The position numbers and the translations under genes were made by a program. Below, piece by piece: positions 1 to 7,051 of a stretch of 64,000 nucleotides of DNA. Source of the DNA: a virus; IMG/VR virus record IMGVR_UViG_3300029983_000015, positions 30,696 through 94,695 of that record. One strand, given 5' to 3'. Under the pieces are notes generated by a model that saw nothing but the letters and a program-made list of their open reading frames with translations, ran no database searches and was not told the origin of the DNA. Numbering within the stretch: the stretch's first letter is position 1; each line of letters starts with the position of its first letter.

Positions 1-165
1 TTCAACGTCAAAAATTATTTCTGTTACTCCGTATTCTTCTAGTTGTTCACAAAACATTGAAGTCTCTCTCTCGCTCCAATCTGAATATATCATATTTGCA
101 GTGTAGTCAAAATCAACTAACTCTCCATAATATTTTCCGTATTTTTCACTTTTATTTTCTATCAT
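1..165 (-). CDS. Hypothetical protein, partial (runs off the left edge)
   Basis: An open frame of 55 codons starts at an ATG at 165 and leaves the window without a stop, so only the N-terminus is seen (MIENKSEKYGKYYGELV...). The start overlaps the stop of the upstream sirtuin gene as TGATG, the tight coupling seen throughout this genome, which supports it being real. The visible part is charged and mixed alpha/beta in composition. I do not recognise the family, and no function is assigned. Confidence 0.55.
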   Translation of the reverse strand, partial: MIENKSEKYGKYYGELVDFDYTANMIYSDWSERETSMFCEQLEEYGVTEIIFDVE

Positions 166-842
166 CACAATTTTAATTTTTTAACTCCTTCTGTTGCTGT
201 TTCTTTTATATGAGTAAAATTTTTAATATCTATACCAATATCAGAATCAGAAGGATCAATATAATATATAGGTGCTCTAAAATTTGCTTTATATAATAAA
301 TTTGCTGCAGGATAAACTTGTAATGATGTTCCAATTACAATAAGTATATCTGCTTCTTTTGTTATTTTTTCAGCTTTACCCATATTTGGAACAGCTTCTC
401 CAAACCAAACAATATGTGGTCTTAATGTATCGCCATTTTCATCCACACTATCTGTTTGTATGTCAAAATCTTTTGGCCAATCATAAACAGTAAAATTATT
501 AAATGCTCTCATCTTTGTTAATTGTCCATGAAGATGTAGAACATTTGTACTTCCTGCTCTCTCATGGAGATCGTCGACATTTTGAGTAACTATCTGAACA
601 TCATACTTTTTTTCCAATTCAGCAAGAAAGTAATGAGCTGAATTAGGTTCTACAGTATCTAATTGTTTATGTCTTTCATTATAAAATTTTAAAACTAATT
701 GTCTATCTTTTCTCCAACCATCAATAGTTGCAACGTCTTTTACATCATATTGCTCCCAAAGTCCGTCAGAATCCCTGAAAGTTTGAATTCCGCTTTCTGC
801 ACTTATTCCAGCACCAGTGAATATTACTATTTTCTTTTTCAT
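165..842 (-). CDS. Sir2-family NAD-dependent protein deacylase
   Basis: A 225-residue sirtuin catalytic core. The NAD-binding TGAGISAESGI is at residues 9-19, FRDSDGLW at 22-29, the TQNVDDLHERAG nucleotide motif at 86-97, the catalytic histidine in HLHGQL at about 105, WFGEAVP at 147-152 and the GTSLQVYPAA signature at 171-180. Sirtuins remove acyl groups from lysines using NAD+, releasing nicotinamide and O-acyl-ADP-ribose. The segment between HGQL and WFGE, where bacterial CobB proteins carry four zinc-binding cysteines, has none here, so this is a zinc-less variant. It may act on host or phage proteins, or simply consume NAD; the sequence does not decide. It heads the small-gene run that continues leftwards off the window. 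Confidence 0.93.
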   Translation of the reverse strand: MKKKIVIFTGAGISAESGIQTFRDSDGLWEQYDVKDVATIDGWRKDRQLVLKFYNERHKQLDTVEPNSAHYFLAELEKKYDVQIVTQNVDDLHERAGSTNVLHLHGQLTKMRAFNNFTVYDWPKDFDIQTDSVDENGDTLRPHIVWFGEAVPNMGKAEKITKEADILIVIGTSLQVYPAANLLYKANFRAPIYYIDPSDSDIGIDIKNFTHIKETATEGVKKLKL

Positions 843-845
843 TAT

Positions 846-1109
846 TTATTGTATTTCTTTTAATTTAACAAGTTTTTCTTTTCTTAAAAAATTATTTGCA
901 CTATTGTAATGATAAGAATAATGACTATTTTTATTTCTTTGATAATAAAACCAAGTTTGATCAGGTGGTTCATAATCCATATTTGACATAAATGATATTG
1001 AATCTTTATAGTCCTTCACATAATCTTGAACAAATGAATAATATGCAATATCATCAAGTCTTGTGGAATTTTTCAAATCCCAATATCCCCAACCTTTATC
1101 AATTATCAT
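846..1109 (-). CDS. Small hypothetical protein with C-terminal RKEKL tail
   Basis: An 87-residue aromatic-rich protein (many Tyr, Trp, Asn) ending in LRKEKLVKLKEIQ, the basic C-terminal signature shared by about fifteen proteins here. Its N-terminal GYWDLKNSTRLDDIAYY matches GNWNLENSIEIDDLAYK in the protein at 15219-15443, so the two are paralogues. It ends 3 nt before the sirtuin start and begins directly after the 1110-1499 gene. Function unknown. Confidence 0.75.
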   Translation of the reverse strand: MIIDKGWGYWDLKNSTRLDDIAYYSFVQDYVKDYKDSISFMSNMDYEPPDQTWFYYQRNKNSHYSYHYNSANNFLRKEKLVKLKEIQ

Positions 1110-1499
1110 TTAAAATTCAATTGTATTTACCATTCTCAAGTATAAAGGTAATTTTTGATGCAATTCTTTTCTATATTTAAGAAAAATATCATTTATATTT
1201 AAAAAATCTTTTTTTTCAATAATTTTTACTAAATAATATTTATATTTAACTGACCATTGTCCCAATGTATTATCAATGAATGTGTTATTTTTTGAAATAT
1301 TAACAAAATGAATAAAACAATTATCACTATTAATACAAACACACATTCCTACTGTTGTTTGACCACTACATAATGCATCATTTACTGCATTCATTTGACA
1401 TCTAAAATTATATCTACATCTACCACTTTTTACTGTTATCTTTTTACCTGTGCTGATAACATAGTCTTTTATACGTTGAGTTGATTTTTTATCTAACAT
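1110..1499 (-). CDS. Hypothetical protein with a Cys-His-Asp/Asn arrangement (possible papain-like fold)
   Basis: 129 residues. Three blocks stand out: NFRCQMNAVNDAL with Cys34, FIHFVN with His64, and FIDNTLGQWS with Asp76/Asn77, followed by a Lys/Tyr-rich tail. A Cys at a helix start, a His in a strand and an Asp/Asn 10-15 residues later is the order of the papain-like catalytic triad, so a small cysteine peptidase, amidase or transglutaminase-like fold is possible. This is inference from motif order only; several other cysteines (28, 44, 53, 55, 61) are present and could bind metal instead. It is translated in a run with its neighbours on the minus strand. Confidence 0.7.
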   Translation of the reverse strand: MLDKKSTQRIKDYVISTGKKITVKSGRCRYNFRCQMNAVNDALCSGQTTVGMCVCINSDNCFIHFVNISKNNTFIDNTLGQWSVKYKYYLVKIIEKKDFLNINDIFLKYRKELHQKLPLYLRMVNTIEF

Positions 1500-1501
1500 A
1501 T

Positions 1502-2083
1502 TTATTTAATTTTATAATTATATAATTCTTTTAAATCCTTAGGAAAAGGTATTAAATGCCAAAATCCATTATCATCAATTGTGAAACTTTCTGGTATCAT
1601 TGGATAATATCCCCATGTACAAAAGCCATTACATTCAACATTTTCACATGTATTTGTGAATTTATTTTCTATTCCCCATTCTTGTCCGCATAAAACACAA
1701 ATCAATTTTTTTTCTGATATGTCAATAAAAATTTCATCATCTGATTTAGATATTTTTTTTAATTTATCTTTTCTTTCATATTTTATTGAATATATAAATC
1801 TATTAATTGTAGTCCAAATTTTTTTGTTGCTATCATTTAGTATTCTTACCTTACCAATTTTATGATCTAATATTTCATATGATTTACCTATAGTCAAATT
1901 ACAATAGCTATTAGAACTATAAAATCTCATATTTGAGCAATAGTTTTCATTATCAAAGCATATATATGTTTTACCTACTAAACAATATTTATCTGATAAT
2001 ATGCTTCTTTTTAATACTTTTCTTTTTTCAAACTGATTTTTATCCAAAAAATCAGGATTATTTAGCCATTGCTGAAGTATCAT
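1502..2083 (-). CDS. SH3-like plus zinc-ribbon hypothetical protein
   Basis: 193 residues with two visible parts. The first about 110 residues are beta-rich (LVGKTYICFDNENY, LTIGKSYEILDH, GKVRILND), resembling the small SH3/KOW-like proteins next door, and end in the shared basic element ERKDKLKKISK, which is internal here. The rest carries a metal-site pattern C-x2-C (LICVLCGQEW) followed by CENVECNGFC, giving five cysteines, consistent with a zinc ribbon. The N-terminus overlaps the next gene by 26 nt. It looks like a member of the SH3-plus-tail family that gained a C-terminal zinc domain; role unknown. Confidence 0.72.
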   Translation of the reverse strand: MILQQWLNNPDFLDKNQFEKRKVLKRSILSDKYCLVGKTYICFDNENYCSNMRFYSSNSYCNLTIGKSYEILDHKIGKVRILNDSNKKIWTTINRFIYSIKYERKDKLKKISKSDDEIFIDISEKKLICVLCGQEWGIENKFTNTCENVECNGFCTWGYYPMIPESFTIDDNGFWHLIPFPKDLKELYNYKIK

Positions 2084-2279
2084 ATAATTTTTTTAATTTT
2101 TCTTTTCTTAAATATTGTTTATCTAATTCTGTTTTATTGTCTATTGATTCAGTAGTCCAATTTGTGACTTTTGGATTTTTACAGCACATTAAACGATATT
2201 CATATTTATTATTTAAAATACTTACTATTTTAATTTTTAAAATTTCGCCAACCACAATATCACCTATTTTATATTTCAT
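2058..2279 (-). CDS. SH3-like mini-protein, tandem paralogue 1
   Basis: 73 residues beginning MKYKIGDIVVGEILK and ending with YLRKEKLKKLYDTSAMAK. It is one of three adjacent paralogues (2058-2692) that share the N-terminal strand KYKIGDI, a beta-rich core and the basic RKEKLK tail. KYKxGD openings are typical of small SH3/KOW-like barrels. Stops and starts overlap by about 10 nt between the three genes, pointing to translational coupling. This copy has an extended tail after the RKEKL element. No function can be assigned. Confidence 0.75.
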   Translation of the reverse strand: MKYKIGDIVVGEILKIKIVSILNNKYEYRLMCCKNPKVTNWTTESIDNKTELDKQYLRKEKLKKLYDTSAMAK

Positions 2280-2481
2280 TTAAATTTTTTAATTTTTCTT
2301 TTCTCATAGATTTAATATCTATTTTTGAGCATCTATCTACATATTCAGATTGAACAACTTGTGTGTATGTTTGATTATTAAAAAATGTATGTATTTCATA
2401 ACAATTATTACTATTAATAATTCTTACTATTTTTGTTTTGAAACTTTCAAAAATGATAATATCACCTATTTTATATTTCAT
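2269..2481 (-). CDS. SH3-like mini-protein, tandem paralogue 2
   Basis: 70 residues, MKYKIGDIIIFESFKTKIV at the start and SMRKEKLKNLNEI at the very end. Closest to the copy at 2471-2692 in both ends, while the middle has diverged strongly, as expected for an old tandem duplication in which only the first strand and the tail are constrained. Overlaps both neighbours by a few codons. Function unknown. Confidence 0.75.
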   Translation of the reverse strand: MKYKIGDIIIFESFKTKIVRIINSNNCYEIHTFFNNQTYTQVVQSEYVDRCSKIDIKSMRKEKLKNLNEI

Positions 2482-2692
2482 TTATATTTTTTAATTTTTC
2501 TTTTCTTATATAATTAATATAGAATTCTGATGAATTATCTACATTTTCACAACTCATAATGTGAGTATTATTTTCATCAATAAATCTAAATCTATAATAA
2601 TGAAATAAATGTTGATGAATAATTTCTATTATGATTGATTTTGATTTTTTAGATTTATTAAAAATGATAATATCGCCAATTTTATATTTCAT
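2471..2692 (-). CDS. SH3-like mini-protein, tandem paralogue 3
   Basis: 73 residues with N-terminal MKYKIGDIIIFNKSKKSKS and C-terminal YIRKEKLKNINEI. Third member of the tandem set. The conservation of the two ends against a divergent centre suggests the tail is a functional linear motif rather than part of the fold. It follows the 168-residue gene with an overlapping start. Confidence 0.75.
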   Translation of the reverse strand: MKYKIGDIIIFNKSKKSKSIIIEIIHQHLFHYYRFRFIDENNTHIMSCENVDNSSEFYINYIRKEKLKNINEI

Positions 2693-3188
2693 TCAATTGT
2701 TTCAATTTTAATATTCTTGCTTCTTTTTCTGAGAATATATTTAATTTTGTTTCATTAATGACGTATGTAAATATTTTATTTTTAGTTAATAGTATTTTAT
2801 TATCAAGAGATATTGATTTTATTATTTTTTCAATATCAGATTTATTTCCATATTGTTCGTCAATAACTATACAATTTTTTTTATAATCATAATCCAATGT
2901 AATATCTATATCATATATTGGCTCACCATAAAAACTAGTTCCTGTGCTTTCTAAATATTCTCCTACAATTTTTTCAAATTTATGAGTCAAATTACATAAA
3001 TAATTTTCAAGTAGTACCTCTAAAAAATCAGTTCCACTAAAATCACCAGTTTGTAAACGTAAGAAATTATTAAAGAACCAATCTTCGGCGTCAATTCCTG
3101 TTTCAGATGAAATTTTATCAATTGCTTTGATTTGTGAATTCGTATTTTTCCCTATCCAAGTCTTAAATACGGTTTCAAATTTTTTCAT
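2682..3188 (-). CDS. Hypothetical protein, first gene of the leftward small-gene operon
   Basis: 168 residues, mixed alpha/beta, ending EKEARILKLKQLNEI, a looser version of the basic tail in the following genes. The helical N-terminal half (KTWIGKNTNSQIKAIDKI, TGIDAEDWFFNNFL) is followed by a beta-rich second half. No recognised family. It lies just downstream of a CAAAGATA (minus-strand TATCTTTG) promoter-like box at 3216-3223 and probably leads the operon running to the sirtuin. Confidence 0.7.
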   Translation of the reverse strand: MKKFETVFKTWIGKNTNSQIKAIDKISSETGIDAEDWFFNNFLRLQTGDFSGTDFLEVLLENYLCNLTHKFEKIVGEYLESTGTSFYGEPIYDIDITLDYDYKKNCIVIDEQYGNKSDIEKIIKSISLDNKILLTKNKIFTYVINETKLNIFSEKEARILKLKQLNEI

Positions 3189-3215
3189 ATAAATTTTATT
3201 AAATTATTTGAATTA

Positions 3216-3223
3216 CAAAGATA
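3216..3223 (-). promoter_or_regulatory. Possible Bacteroidetes-type -7 box for the leftward operon
   Basis: On the minus strand this reads TATCTTTG, a match to the TAnnTTTG -7 element of Bacteroidetes sigma-A promoters, 28 nt upstream of the 3188 start. No convincing TTTG -33 element lies 19-20 nt upstream, so this is a half-match. Confidence 0.4.
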
Positions 3224-3271
3224 CAAATAAAAAATGATATAATAGAAGAAAATAAAAAATAGTTAGTTATA

Positions 3272-3284
3272 TTTTTATATATAC
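3272..3284 (+). promoter_or_regulatory. TATATATA-type late promoter candidate
   Basis: TTTTTATATATAC lies 16 nt before the ATG at 3300. The same box precedes many plus- and minus-strand genes here at a short distance and resembles the T4 late promoter TATAAATA in position and simplicity. Confidence 0.45.
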
Positions 3285-3299
3285 AAAAAAAGAAAAATT

Positions 3300-3704
3300 A
3301 TGGCTCTTAAAAAATTTAATGAATTTGAATATATAAAAGAAAATATTCTTGATGACGAGGAAATAGAAAATACCACTAATGATGAAGAAATAGAAAATAA
3401 ATGGGAAGTTAGAGTGAATGACAATACTGAATCATTTTGGGAATATAAACATGATGCTATTGATCAGATATTAGAAATTCTAGATAATCAAGGTATAAAT
3501 AGTTTAGATGGATATAAAGATGAAGATAATTATGAACCATCAAAAGATGAATTGGCAGACCTTCTTGATAGTTTAGATGAATCAGATTTTTATGATATGA
3601 TAGAAGAATTGAAAGAATTTGTAGTATATGATGATAATATAAAATTGATAAATATTGATGATGATGATGAGATTGAATTCTTAGAAGAAGAAAAAGAAGA
3701 ATAA
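3300..3704 (+). CDS. Acidic small protein with capsid-targeting-like N-terminus
   Basis: 134 residues, extremely acidic (runs of Asp and Glu, ending FLEEEKEE). It begins MALKKFNEFEYIKENIL, a variant of the M-x-x-x-K-x-F-x-E-F element seen on many small proteins in this window and reminiscent of the N-termini of T4 internal head proteins. The core contains FWEYKHDAIDQILEILDN, predicted helical. It is a single-gene transcription unit with a TATATATA box in front and a hairpin terminator behind. Possible internal or core protein by this resemblance only; otherwise unknown. Confidence 0.72.
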   Translation: MALKKFNEFEYIKENILDDEEIENTTNDEEIENKWEVRVNDNTESFWEYKHDAIDQILEILDNQGINSLDGYKDEDNYEPSKDELADLLDSLDESDFYDMIEELKEFVVYDDNIKLINIDDDDEIEFLEEEKEE

Positions 3705-3708
3705 AAAT

Positions 3709-3739
3709 AAAAAAGATTCATATATTATGAATCTTTTTT
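3709..3739. terminator. Bidirectional intrinsic terminator
   Basis: A-run, GATTCAT stem, ATATT loop, ATGAATC stem, then six T. It separates the rightward gene ending at 3704 from the leftward gene ending at 3725. Confidence 0.85.
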
Positions 3740-4192
3740 AGTTATGCACTCAAGTTTAATTTTTCTTAAAAAATTGTTATAATTTTTTGATGTGACTACA
3801 TCCATTTTATCATATTTAAATTTTACACGTAAATCTTTAATTTTTGAATCACTTTTATCCCATGAATCCCAATCAAAATCAAGAAATCCTAAAATTTCGA
3901 CAAATGAGAAATTTTTCAAAAAAGAGCAATATTTTATAGTACCATCTTTTTTACTATTTATAATTTCTAAATAATTTATAATAGTATTATTATTAATCAT
4001 ATTATTTATAATCTGAAATGGTTGTAATTCATCATTAACAGTATATAAATTAAAAATCATAATATCGTTTTTTATAGAACTACAATTATCAGTCAAAAAA
4101 GTATTATTAAATCTAACTTCAAATTGTGTTAGATAAATAGGCTCTACATCATGTAAGCTATTCAAACTATTAGAAAACTGTGCTATTGCCAT
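3725..4192 (-). CDS. Hypothetical beta-rich protein with basic tail, related to 20065-20682
   Basis: 155 residues. The C-terminal half contains LRVKFKYDKM followed by NNFLRKIKLECITKKDS, aligning in order with LKVKFKFDKI plus KRSDKLNKIL in the protein at 20065-20682; both also have a preceding LQPF/MQPY segment. I infer a shared beta-rich domain ending in a long strand, then the basic RKxKL tail. The 26642-27211 protein has a similar ending. The family and function are not recognised. Confidence 0.7.
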   Translation of the reverse strand: MAIAQFSNSLNSLHDVEPIYLTQFEVRFNNTFLTDNCSSIKNDIMIFNLYTVNDELQPFQIINNMINNNTIINYLEIINSKKDGTIKYCSFLKNFSFVEILGFLDFDWDSWDKSDSKIKDLRVKFKYDKMDVVTSKNYNNFLRKIKLECITKKDS

Positions 4193-4197
4193 TATAA

Positions 4198-4512
4198 TTA
4201 TTTTTTTATTATTTCAATATTATTGATGATATTGTATTGATGATAATTTTTTAATTTATTATCACCTTCACAAATATCATTTAATTTTTTAAGTTTTTCT
4301 ATTCTGGTACTTATTAAATCATTACTCAGAATTCTCAATACATTTTCTTTTATCTCATTTCTGACATTTTCTGTATCAAATTCAAAAAAATAATAACTTA
4401 ACATTTTTTCAATTTCTACTTTTTTTCTATTGAATGATTTAATTGATTCTACATTTATAGTAAGTTTATTACTTCCATTACCTACACCAATATTTATATC
4501 TAAGTTAATCAT
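4198..4512 (-). CDS. Small hypothetical protein with internal RxEKLKKL element
   Basis: 104 residues. It opens with a short beta segment (MINLDINIGVGNGSNKLTINV), then a helical middle, and carries STRIEKLKKLNDI at about residues 74-86, followed by an Asn/Lys/Ile-rich extension. The element matches the basic tail of neighbouring proteins but is not terminal here. It lies 5 nt upstream of the 3725-4192 gene in the same operon. Function unknown. Confidence 0.62.
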   Translation of the reverse strand: MINLDINIGVGNGSNKLTINVESIKSFNRKKVEIEKMLSYYFFEFDTENVRNEIKENVLRILSNDLISTRIEKLKKLNDICEGDNKLKNYHQYNIINNIEIIKK

Positions 4513-4553
4513 ATTAATTTGTTTTTTTAATTATAAAAGAAAAAATAAAAAAA

Positions 4554-4570
4554 GTTTTATTTATATATAA
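4554..4570 (+). promoter_or_regulatory. TATATATA-type promoter candidate with AAGTTT element
   Basis: GTTTTATTTATATATAA, preceded by AAAAA, 38 nt upstream of the ATG at 4608. The AAGTTTT plus TATATATA combination recurs at 11902, 51434, 58523 and, on the minus strand, at 20007. Confidence 0.45.
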
Positions 4571-4607
4571 TTTAATTAATAGTAATAAAAAACATATTTT
4601 ATATAAA

Positions 4608-5228
4608 ATGAATGAAAATCTTAAATTATTAGCAACAAATAAGTCTTATTACTCATGGGATTATGATTATAAGTCTGTTGAGGCTAAAATATTATTAGAT
4701 ATGAGTAACGATGATTTATATCTTAAATTAAATAGCTTTAAAGCTAAAACAGGATTAGGTAAAGGAGAGTGGAAAGATGATTTGGAATTTATAAAAATAG
4801 GAAATTTAAAAACAAAAATAGATTCTGTTTTAGTAAATTCACTGCTTAAAAAATATGTGATATCTCAGCACAAATTTTCTAAACATTGGGAAGATGAAGA
4901 AGGAAATCAAATGCTTTTATCTGAATTATTTATGCTACATAAAAAGGATATTTTGAAAGAACCAAAAAAAGAGATATCAGAATTAAAACACATAAAATCA
5001 ATATCCACATTTGATAAAAAAGAATACTCTGATATTGAATTAGTTAAATATTCAGATAAAGCATATGCTATTTTTGGAAAAGGAACAAAAGAAATTAAAG
5101 AAGATTTATTAGAATTAGGATGTAGATATAATAAATTTTTGACTGATCCTAAAACTGGCGAAAAAAAGGCTGGATGGATTTTTCCATTAAGTAAATTAGA
5201 TAAAGTAAATGATTTGATAAAAAAATAA
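4608..5228 (+). CDS. Hypothetical protein with C-terminal GWIFP module
   Basis: 206 residues in two parts. Residues 1-130 are charged and helical. The last about 65 residues form a module with YAIFGKGTKEIKEDLLEL, then GCRYNKFLTDPKTGEKKAGW, IFPLSKLDKV. This pattern (strand, charged helix, LG-x-x-N, TG-x-K-x-x-GWIF, helix) is recurrent in proteins of large DNA viruses and phages, but I know no assigned function. It leads a rightward run with the next two genes. Confidence 0.75.
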   Translation: MNENLKLLATNKSYYSWDYDYKSVEAKILLDMSNDDLYLKLNSFKAKTGLGKGEWKDDLEFIKIGNLKTKIDSVLVNSLLKKYVISQHKFSKHWEDEEGNQMLLSELFMLHKKDILKEPKKEISELKHIKSISTFDKKEYSDIELVKYSDKAYAIFGKGTKEIKEDLLELGCRYNKFLTDPKTGEKKAGWIFPLSKLDKVNDLIKK

Positions 5229-5234
5229 AATAAA

Positions 5235-5831
5235 ATGAAAAAATCAGTTGAATATTCAAAATTACCAATTGCGAAATGCTGGTTTATTGATCATTGGGTG
5301 ACATTTAGTCTTCATATAGGAGAGTCCAAAAACATAAAAGATTTTTTAAATATAAATAATATTTCATTTTTAGCAGATATGAAATTGAATATTAATAATA
5401 TTCCTATAGAATTTATCAATAAAAAAATAAATACTTTAAATGAGTATTTATCTTATAATTTTGACAATACTTCAACAAAGAAATTTTTACAATATTTTAT
5501 AACATCAATATTAGATATAAGATACGAATCAGAAGATAAATTGGTTTTTAGAATATCAAATGGTAGTACATGGAAAAACACTAAAATAATATCTAGTCAT
5601 CCGTTATATCAATCAAATGAACAAGTATTAAATGTTTCACAATTAGAATCAAAGATAAATACAAGTACAGCCAATACAACGGTAATAATTATCACATCAA
5701 CTATATCAAATGATATATACACTACAACCACAACAACCACAATAACAAATAATGCATTCGAGATAATTGACAAAAAACTTAAAGTTAAGACATTGTTTAT
5801 ACATATACCAAATGAAATAAAAAAAATATGA
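5235..5831 (+). CDS. Hypothetical protein with Thr-rich C-terminal segment
   Basis: 198 residues. The N-terminal about 120 residues look globular (KCWFIDHWVTFSLHIG, FLQYFITSILDIRYES). After residue 130 comes a low-complexity Ser/Thr/Ile segment (STSTANTTVIIITSTIS, TTTTTTTITNN) and a short ordered end, VKTLFIHIPNEIKKI. Thr-rich linkers also occur in the endolysin at 63408. The stop overlaps the next ATG (ATATGA), suggesting coupled expression with the protease gene. A surface or virion-associated role is possible but unproven. Confidence 0.65.
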   Translation: MKKSVEYSKLPIAKCWFIDHWVTFSLHIGESKNIKDFLNINNISFLADMKLNINNIPIEFINKKINTLNEYLSYNFDNTSTKKFLQYFITSILDIRYESEDKLVFRISNGSTWKNTKIISSHPLYQSNEQVLNVSQLESKINTSTANTTVIIITSTISNDIYTTTTTTTITNNAFEIIDKKLKVKTLFIHIPNEIKKI

Positions 5832-7051
5832 ATCAAGAAGAGTTATTAAAAAAATTAGAAGAGTATCATAAAAATACTGATGATAATATAATTGGAGTTG
5901 GATATGGGTATAAAACCACTAGTGGAATAATATCTGATGAGTTATCAATAGTTTTTACTGTTAAAGATAAAATTGATAATGATAAATTGAAACCAGAACA
6001 ATTATTACCAGATTCATTAGTTATTGGTGATGAAACAATAAAAACTGATGTAGTAATTGGTAGCTATGAAAAATTTTGTGATGATTCTTTTTATGATTGG
6101 GAAACAATTCCCCCATCAAACAGAAATACATTTCGTCCATTGAAATGTGGAGTTTCTTGTAGTAATATTACATCAATGTATAATTATTCTGGTACATTGG
6201 GATTTTTAGCTATAGATAATGAAACAAATTCATTAGTTGGAGTATCAAATAATCATGTATTTTCTGATGATTCTTCTATATGTTCAGAAAGATCAATAGA
6301 TGGAGAAATATATAATATCAAAGGTAATATAGTAGGACAAAAACATGAAACACCAAATGATATGTTTCCAATTGGAATAGTTAAAAGATATTATCCTATA
6401 AGGCAAACTGAATATAATTATGCAGAGGTTTCATTGACAACAATTTATTCTGGACAAACTTACATAAATAAAAAAACATCATATAATCAAGAAGGATTAG
6501 AATCATCTTCTTACTCATTTGCAACAACAGACGAAATAAATAACTTATTAAAACCAGGTAATATATCATATAATCCATTATTATATAGTGCAGGTAGAAC
6601 AACAGGAGCTAAAGGTGAATATATCACTAAATTATTAGTTTATCAATCTCCTGCAGTAGCAACAGTATCATATAATATTCAAGGAGTTAGTACTCCTATT
6701 GTGTTTTCTGATCTTATAGTTTTTGTAGCAACAACTGGTACAACTCAACCAATAAGTGATATGTGTGATTATCCTATTTGGCATGGAGATTCTGGTTCTG
6801 CGTTAATTGCAGATTTTTCAGGAACTAAAAAAATAATAGGATTATGTTTTTCTGGTTCTGATAAAGTAGGTTTGGCTTGCAGAATTGATAGAATTTCAAG
6901 TTTAATTAATATATCAGCATGGAATGGAGAACCAGTTAATTATTCAAGTGAAACAGAAATAGATGAAATTACTGTTGATGGATTAAGTGACTATGAATAT
7001 ATAACTGTGTCTGGAAAAACTTATTGGCAGGCAGGATTAGTGTATAATTAA
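5828..7051 (+). CDS. Trypsin-like serine peptidase
   Basis: 407 residues. An N-terminal domain (about 1-75) begins with a helix and IIGVGYGYKTTSG, typical of a small domain found before trypsin-like peptidases in bacteria. The peptidase core has GVSNNHVFSDDS with the presumptive catalytic His at about residue 141 and HGDSGSALIADFSG with the nucleophile Ser at about 323, followed by IIGLCFSGSD, the usual strand after the serine loop. The catalytic Asp cannot be assigned by eye. A short C-terminal domain ends SGKTYWQAGLVYN. The protein lacks an obvious signal peptide, so it could act on host proteins in the cytoplasm or be a virion protease. Its 3' end overlaps the converging gene at 7048 by 4 nt. 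Confidence 0.85.
   Translation: MNQEELLKKLEEYHKNTDDNIIGVGYGYKTTSGIISDELSIVFTVKDKIDNDKLKPEQLLPDSLVIGDETIKTDVVIGSYEKFCDDSFYDWETIPPSNRNTFRPLKCGVSCSNITSMYNYSGTLGFLAIDNETNSLVGVSNNHVFSDDSSICSERSIDGEIYNIKGNIVGQKHETPNDMFPIGIVKRYYPIRQTEYNYAEVSLTTIYSGQTYINKKTSYNQEGLESSSYSFATTDEINNLLKPGNISYNPLLYSAGRTTGAKGEYITKLLVYQSPAVATVSYNIQGVSTPIVFSDLIVFVATTGTTQPISDMCDYPIWHGDSGSALIADFSGTKKIIGLCFSGSDKVGLACRIDRISSLINISAWNGEPVNYSSETEIDEITVDGLSDYEYITVSGKTYWQAGLVYN

Noticed and set aside
1656-2283. Plus-strand ORFs opposite the small-gene run
   Set aside because: Low-complexity Phe/Leu/Ile translations typical of the reverse of AT-rich genes; the minus-strand set has overlapping starts and conserved ends.
5609-5836. Hydrophobic antisense ORF of 75 residues
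   Set aside because: Its Val/Ile-rich content is the complement of the Thr-rich coding stretch of the plus-strand gene.
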